From contig CM074806.1 of assembly GCA_037447605.1 (NCBI GenBank), positions 3,611,130-3,675,129 on the forward strand: a stretch of 64,000 nucleotides of DNA, in the 5' to 3' direction. This document shows, piece by piece, positions 59,441 through 64,000 of the stretch. The notes beneath the pieces were generated by a model. The model did no database searches. It was not told where the DNA came from and saw only the letters and a list, made by a program, of their open reading frames with translations. The translations under genes were made by a program, and so were the position numbers. Numbering within the stretch: the stretch's first letter is position 1; the number at the start of each line of letters is the position of its first letter. This DNA comes from Zygnema circumcarinatum (taxonomy: Eukaryota > Streptophyta > Zygnematophyceae > Zygnematales > Zygnemataceae).

Positions 59441-60346
59441 GGAGTCCCCCCGTTTGTTCAACGCCTTCACATTTGTCTGAAGCACAAGAAAGGGCATTCA
59501 AGTGGTTCCTCGCCGTGATGGATCGATAATAATGCATACAAGCGGTAGAAGAAGAAGAAACCTGGTGACGTTAAGGCAAGAAGATTTTTTTAGAGCCGTT
59601 TGCTTGAATTGGAGACGATAGACTAAACCAACGGCGGGATCGATTTGAGATTTCTGGGGCGCCTCGTATCCTCTTTGCAGCCCTCCTGCCGCGCCATCAG
59701 GAGCCTTTCGGCAACTTTGAAATCTCTCACTTTCGGCCCTCTATAGTCTCTCCAGTGTAAAAATAGAAAAGAAAATAGAGAGCATATCCTTTTGTAACTT
59801 CCCTGTGTTTAATGAGAAAGTTTCTTCCAGATCTGTGCGACATCAACACACGACCCTGACCCTGATTACCTCTTTTGTCAAGACACAAAGTCTATACGAA
59901 ATTTTCCCCCACGTGATGTCGTTCTTTTTTCTACAAGGAAACGAACACTGATTTTAGCGCGCATCACAATGACTAAGACAGTGCTGCGCTCTCAACGATA
60001 ATGAACTCTCCATAGAGGCGCTCGCTCGGCTCGGCTCAAAGGACGAACAGGCAAAAGGCTCGGAAGCGGTCCGCGCACTCACAAAGGTCTCTGGGCGCGT
60101 ACTCGCACAATGCAACTCACCTTCCATGTGTCCTCCGTCCTGTCGGATCTTTACGGCGTTGCCATGCCTGTGATTTGCGATACTTCCGTGTTCCAACGCT
60201 ACCGCGTGATTCCATGCCGACATTCAAAACCAGGCAGGAGAGCGCGAAAGGCAGTCCCTGGTCCTGAGGCTGCTGAGGGAGAGAGGGAGGGGTGGTGGGA
60301 GGGAGGCGGTGGGAGGGGGGGGAGGTTCCTTGCCCCTCGCGCTACC
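59441..60346. other. Intergenic
   Basis: This region runs from the stop of PEX16 to the ATG of the coiled-coil gene. An in-frame but unconserved extension of that gene's frame reaches 60110. No other exon or repeat is seen. Confidence 0.45.
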
Positions 60347-60799
60347 ATGGAGCAGATGCTGCTCAAGTTTCTGCAGCCGATCAGCGACAGCGCCGTGGAG
60401 GCCATAGAGGCGTGCCTGGCGGCGGCAATCGTGCATCCGGCCATCATCATGTTCGGGAGCACGCCAGCAATCATGAGGTTGCTGCTGCCTCACACATGCG
60501 AGCGTTTGGAGAAGAAGTCTGCGAGAGCTGAACAGGAGAGGGAGAGGAGGAAGGAAGTGGAAGATGTGAGGATTGTTAAGAGAAGGCTGTTTGGGACAGA
60601 CGGCAAGGAGAGTGCTCATGTTGAGGCCATGCTGGCTGAGAAGGAGAGGGAGTCGCAGTGGGCTCTGGAAAAGTCCAAGCAGCTGGCTCGAAGAATTAAG
60701 AAGTTGGAGGATTCAGCCATGCAGACAAGCAATGAAGTTCAGGCTGGAGTGGCTGGTGGAACTGCACGGAGACACCTTCGCCGCCCCACACGTTATTGA
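60347..60799 (+). CDS. Unrecognised 150-aa protein with hydrophobic head and coiled coil
   Basis: I do not recognise this protein. The ATG at 60347 has a good context (GCTACCATGG); the frame is open further upstream to 60110, but that part is low-complexity. Residues ~1-48 are mostly hydrophobic (AVEAIEACLAAAIVHPAIIM, then an IMRLLLP segment), long enough for one membrane span or an organellar targeting helix. Residues ~50-125 are a charged coiled coil (SARAEQERERRKEVEDVRIV; EKERESQWALEKSKQLARRI). The end is basic (ARRHLRRPTRY). It could continue by splicing after NEVQ, but no clear donor is present. The balance of Lys/Arg and Glu heptads argues for a real gene; no family can be named. Confidence 0.5.
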   Translation: MEQMLLKFLQPISDSAVEAIEACLAAAIVHPAIIMFGSTPAIMRLLLPHTCERLEKKSARAEQERERRKEVEDVRIVKRRLFGTDGKESAHVEAMLAEKERESQWALEKSKQLARRIKKLEDSAMQTSNEVQAGVAGGTARRHLRRPTRY

Positions 60800-62289
60800 C
60801 GGCATACCGAGTAATTTCCCCCTTCCCCGCGCTTCTCGCCGTCTCTCTTTCTCCCTCTGCGTTCAACGTGAGTAGAGCTGGTGCATTTGAAAGTTGTTCT
60901 TTTTGGTTTCTGAAAGAACTGGCAGTCCCGTTTTATGATGTGTGGTAATGCAGTGGGAAGAGTGCAAATCCAGGTAAGGAGCAAACATGGCAGTGAGGAC
61001 CAGACGTGAGTTATCAGTGAGAGGAACAGTGTTTTCGCAATATTCCTCAACTACATGAATAAATCGATGATGTACATACATATCACCTCTGAAAAGTAGA
61101 CAGGCTTTGCCAAACGATACGGAAAGTGTAAAAAAACGGAGATCCTGCCAGTCAACCAGGCTCTGTGAGGTATGATAATCAGAATCAGCACAGCCATCAT
61201 GGACCATCAATCAAATTGGCTCTTGAAGATGCAACCTATTCTTGAACAGTTCAGTTATGTTTCTGTCAGTACATTCAAATTTTATCGTTTCACCATCCGG
61301 GAGGCTTTTAGGAGCTCGAGCATTTTGTCACATACAGTCAATTTTGTAAAGATTAATCTTGGACACACCTCCTTTTTCATCCTTGTATCAATGATTATAG
61401 TCTGTTTTACTCGTCCATTTGCATTCACTCCAGAACTGATTTTCCGATTTTGCTTCCGAACCCTTCAATTTTACAAAATTTGACTGACTTCGCCATTGTG
61501 ATCAGTATGAAGCAAGTTGTGTTTAGATCTATTTCGCTGTTCCGTTAAACAGCACTTGATGCCGCATGCTTATCCGCCTTTTCTGCCCACTTTCTTTTAT
61601 GTTTTTGGAATTGTTCGATCCTACTGTCTTCAACCGATTTCAGCACCGGAAAATTGGATCTTAGAGCCCTCGAAAGTAGTTAATAACTACCTAGTTTGCT
61701 TCCCAGAGACATTGTCACGAACTGTCAACCTGTTTTTGTGTTCTAAATTGCTCAATTCAATTGAATTGTTTTCCCTATTTCATGCAATACCTGGTTGATA
61801 TTTCGTAAATTGTGGGACAGGCCCCACATAGATCTGAACGGGAATGCGGTGACGCCATCAAAAGCACAGGGAAAAGGGCACATGGAGGACCAACGTCAAA
61901 TGAGTATTAAATTAATCAAATGCCTATTGGTTTTACTTAGGGTTTGGTATCGTACAGCATGCGGACTTAAGGAAAGTTCCATACTTTCGGAATTTCAAAT
62001 CAGTATGGTACACGTTTTCTCGCGAAATTGCGCCAACGAAGCTAGTAAAGTTAGCAATCTGAAGTACTTCTTTCCGAAAGTCAATTCCATATCTGTTTTC
62101 GAAGTCTGAGATCCCCTCCTATTCACAATACTGTACCAGTTCTGCACTTTAACTGACATATGACGTTGAGTACGGCAACAGCCACTGCACAGCGCTAGCT
62201 CGGTTCCATTACCTGACCAACCATTGGCAAACCACATGGCTTGGTCTGCTGGAGCCAACCATTGCCGACCAATGGTACAAACCTGTTGT

Positions 62290-62545
62290 TACCCTATCCC
62301 CGAGCACGATATAACCCCAATATATTGTATATCGAGGAAGCAAGGATACATTTTAGGAAGCGATAATCTCGATACAGTGCAAGAGCAATATTCAACAGTA
62401 TAACTCGTATCGGAATGTATCGCTAATATCGGTCAATAAAGCCGGAACATCGTTGAGTATCGTAACGGACTGTATCGCAAACTATCGTCAGAACGATATC
62501 GTCATATACATGCATATACCTTGACATCTCAATATACTGTATCGG
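62290..62545. repeat. Degenerate TATCG/CGATA-rich tract
   Basis: The words TATCG and CGATA recur many times at irregular spacing (CGATATAAC, TATATCGAGG, TCTCGATACAG, GTATCGGAATG, ATATCGTCATATAC). It looks like a decayed tandem or inverted array. Confidence 0.55.
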
Positions 62546-62567
62546 AAAACCGGTGTAGTGAATTCTG

Positions 62568-63125
62568 CCCTTGTCGTTTGGGGCATCGTTCCGCTGCGCG
62601 CTGTTTGGCCGCTAGCTGTGATCACCGACCGTACTGTACTGCGACTTCTGGGTCCACGGCAACGCAGAGATTGACTGCAGATTCTTTGTGATTGTAAAAT
62701 CCATCGTGGACTGAAATTGACGAATGAAAACCATTGAAGACGCATCTAAAATGTAAACTATTGGATACGCATCTGATAAAAGGATCTCAAGATCACGTCA
62801 GGTCTGATCAGTGACGTAAACATCTCTCTTGTATTCAACCGGCACGCTCATGAGACCTGACACGTGGCCTGCAACCAGTTGCCGCAACAGACCTAGACAA
62901 CAACACCATCAGATCCTGTCCTCAGCTTCGTATCCATCATCGACGTGCCCGATGCGTCGTCAATGGCTGCCATTCGTCCCTTCAAATCCACAAGGATCTT
63001 AAGAATCGACAAATTTCAGGTAAATCACCGCGATGCCGTGGACCCAACCGTCACGGTACAGTACAGTCGAGCCCACAGCTAGCGGCCAAACAGCCCGCAG
63101 CGGAACGAGGCGCAAAGCGACAAAG
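62568..63125. repeat. Imperfect fold-back (inverted) repeat, arms about 90 bp
   Basis: The arm at about 62568-62662 (CGTTCCGCTGC...CTGTTTGGCCGCTAGCTGTG...GGGTCCACGG) is the near reverse complement of about 63034-63125 (CCGTGGACCCAAC...CACAGCTAGCGGCCAAACAG...GCAGCGGAACG). The ~370 bp between the arms carry no open frame. It is most likely a non-autonomous fold-back or MITE element. Confidence 0.75.
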
Positions 63126-63171
63126 GTAGGGCGGAGCCGCCCCCGCTGCGTCACCGCCCGTGCGAATGTGC

Positions 63172-63177
63172 CACGTG
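63172..63177. promoter_or_regulatory. G-box CACGTG upstream of Ole e 1-type gene
   Basis: A single CACGTG lies about 260 bp before the ATG at 63439. A regulatory role is inferred only. Confidence 0.35.
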
Positions 63178-63314
63178 GAAATTCAGCGCCACTGGCGCGG
63201 CGCCAAGTGGCGACATAACTGTTCGCGGGCGGCGGCTCCGCAAACGGACAAAAGGGACAGCTGCGCGGGGGCGCACAAAGGCGCCGGCGCGGAGGGGAAC
63301 GGCACCGCGCTCGA

Positions 63315-63335
63315 CTGCTGCTGCTGCTGCTGCTG
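63315..63335. repeat. (CTG)7 microsatellite
   Basis: Seven perfect CTG units about 100 bp before the ATG at 63439, probably in the 5' UTR or promoter. Confidence 0.95.
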
Positions 63336-63438
63336 CGATCGACCCGCGGAAAGGGGGCGGAGGAGGGAGAGGGAGAGGGAGAGAAGGAGAGGAAGATAAA
63401 TAAATAGAGACGAAGGAGAGTGAGCAAGAGTCGGAGCA

Positions 63439-63804
63439 ATGGCTGCAAACGGGAGAAGTTGGGCGGCGGTCGTTGGGGTGCTCTGCTCTGCGTTGCTGCA
63501 GTCCTTGCTGCCCGCCGCGGTACGATCAGGCTTCGCAGAAGGCACTAATGATAATTCGGCACTAGAATTGAAAACTTGTGGAAAGGCTTGTCGTGGTTAA
63601 CACATTTTTGGGCGTTAGACCTTCTTGAAATGAAAACGAATATATCATGATTCCAGCCCCTGAGCCCCCCCGGTTTGGTCCTAATTTCCTTTCTGTGAGC
63701 GCTTTGAGCAGAGCGGCAGCTCCATTGTGGGATCGCTGTTCTGCGACAAGTGCTGGGACGGCTCCTTCAGCGGCACCCTCGACCTCCTGGACGCGCTCAC
63801 CCCT
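63439..63804 (+). CDS. Ole e 1-family secreted protein, 5' part
   Basis: Exon 63439-63519 encodes a signal peptide (RSWAAVVGVLCSALLQSLLP) and ends in phase 0 at a GT donor. Exon 63712-63804 encodes GSSIVGSLFCDKCWDGSFSG and continues LDLLDALTP. The pattern VxGxxxCDxCxDG is the N-terminal signature of the Pollen Ole e 1 / extensin-like family. Members are small disulphide-bonded proteins of the cell wall or apoplast whose molecular role is mostly unknown. The remaining exons, which should hold the other conserved cysteines, lie beyond 64000. A longer name, such as a proline-rich wall protein with an Ole e 1 domain, cannot be ruled out. Confidence 0.7.
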
Positions 63805-64000
63805 GTACGGCTTCTCCTCATCCATCCATTTCCCCCAATATTTATTTCTTTTCCCAACCTCCATCACCCACTCTCTCTCTCTCTTTGACTCTCTCTTTTC
63901 GGGTTTCAACAATGTGATGTCCACCACTTGAGTTGGAGTATTGTAGGCTAACGCCGTAGTGCCACGTGTGCCCTAATGCGGTGCCAGGTGAGCATCAACT

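Larger units (their letters stand above)
60800..63438. other. Long intergenic region with inverted repeats
   Basis: No convincing exon in 2.6 kb. The part 60800-62270 is AT-rich and featureless. A stretch dense in TATCG words spans about 62290-62545, a fold-back repeat 62568-63125, and a (CTG)7 run with GA-rich sequence lies just before the next gene. Confidence 0.5.

Overview
The window is nuclear DNA of a green plant of the streptophyte lineage. Genes are split by many spliceosomal introns, mostly GT-AG and roughly 100-1400 bp long. The encoded proteins are plant-type: APX-R, a PspA/VIPP-family protein with a plastid transit peptide, SCD2, DEG2, a C2-type phospholipase D, plastid SLH-domain protein, plastid RPL6, PEX16, FAS1 and Ole e 1-type secreted proteins. 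Density is about one gene per 4 kb. A compact streptophyte alga or a seed-free land plant would fit, but the sequence does not let me choose. About 17 genes can be supported, most with exon boundaries that keep one reading frame throughout.

Layout. 1-1.7 kb: 3' half of an APX-R heme peroxidase (+). 2.3-4.9 kb: a PspA/IM30 (VIPP)-family plastid protein with an unusual long C-terminus (-). 6.1-13.4 kb: SCD2-like coiled-coil protein of vesicle traffic and cytokinesis, 17 exons (-). 14.3-20.2 kb: DEG2 plastid protease, 20 exons including two GC-AG introns (-). 20.35-21.4 kb: METTL21-type protein methyltransferase (+), divergent from DEG2. 22.3-30.3 kb: C2-phospholipase D (-), interrupted by a 10-N gap flanked by a ~1.2 kb near-identical duplication that looks like two unmerged contig ends. 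31.4-32.2 kb: small secreted protein (+). 32.2-33.9 kb: repeats. 34-37.4 kb: cytosolic ribosomal protein S10 (+). 38.2-44.4 kb: plastid SLH-domain/coiled-coil membrane protein (+). 45.5-46.9 kb: GPI-anchored fasciclin-like protein (-). 47.4-48.0 kb: MITE-like element with 25-bp inverted ends. 48.5-50.4 kb: NEDD8-specific protease DEN1 (-). 50.5-52.3 kb: Cys-rich type II membrane protein (+), divergent from DEN1. 53.4-55.4 kb: plastid RPL6 (-). 55.8-59.4 kb: PEX16 with an enlarged middle region (+). 60.3-60.8 kb: unrecognised coiled-coil protein (+). 62.6-63.1 kb: fold-back repeat. 63.4 kb-end: start of an Ole e 1-family secreted protein (+).

There is no operon-like logic. Five genes (APX-R, VIPP-like, DEG2, SLH protein, RPL6) encode proteins predicted or known to act in plastids: redox defence, thylakoid membrane maintenance, proteolysis and translation. 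Two head-to-head pairs share intergenic stretches of 127 bp (DEG2/methyltransferase) and 164 bp (DEN1/Cys-rich protein). Telo-box and site II-like motifs precede the ribosomal protein genes. CACGTG (G-box) clusters precede the phospholipase D and SLH genes. I found no CRISPR array, rRNA or convincing tRNA gene, and no confirmed wholly new system. The most unusual points are the extended VIPP-like protein, the GC-AG introns of DEG2, and the duplicated phospholipase exons at the assembly gap.
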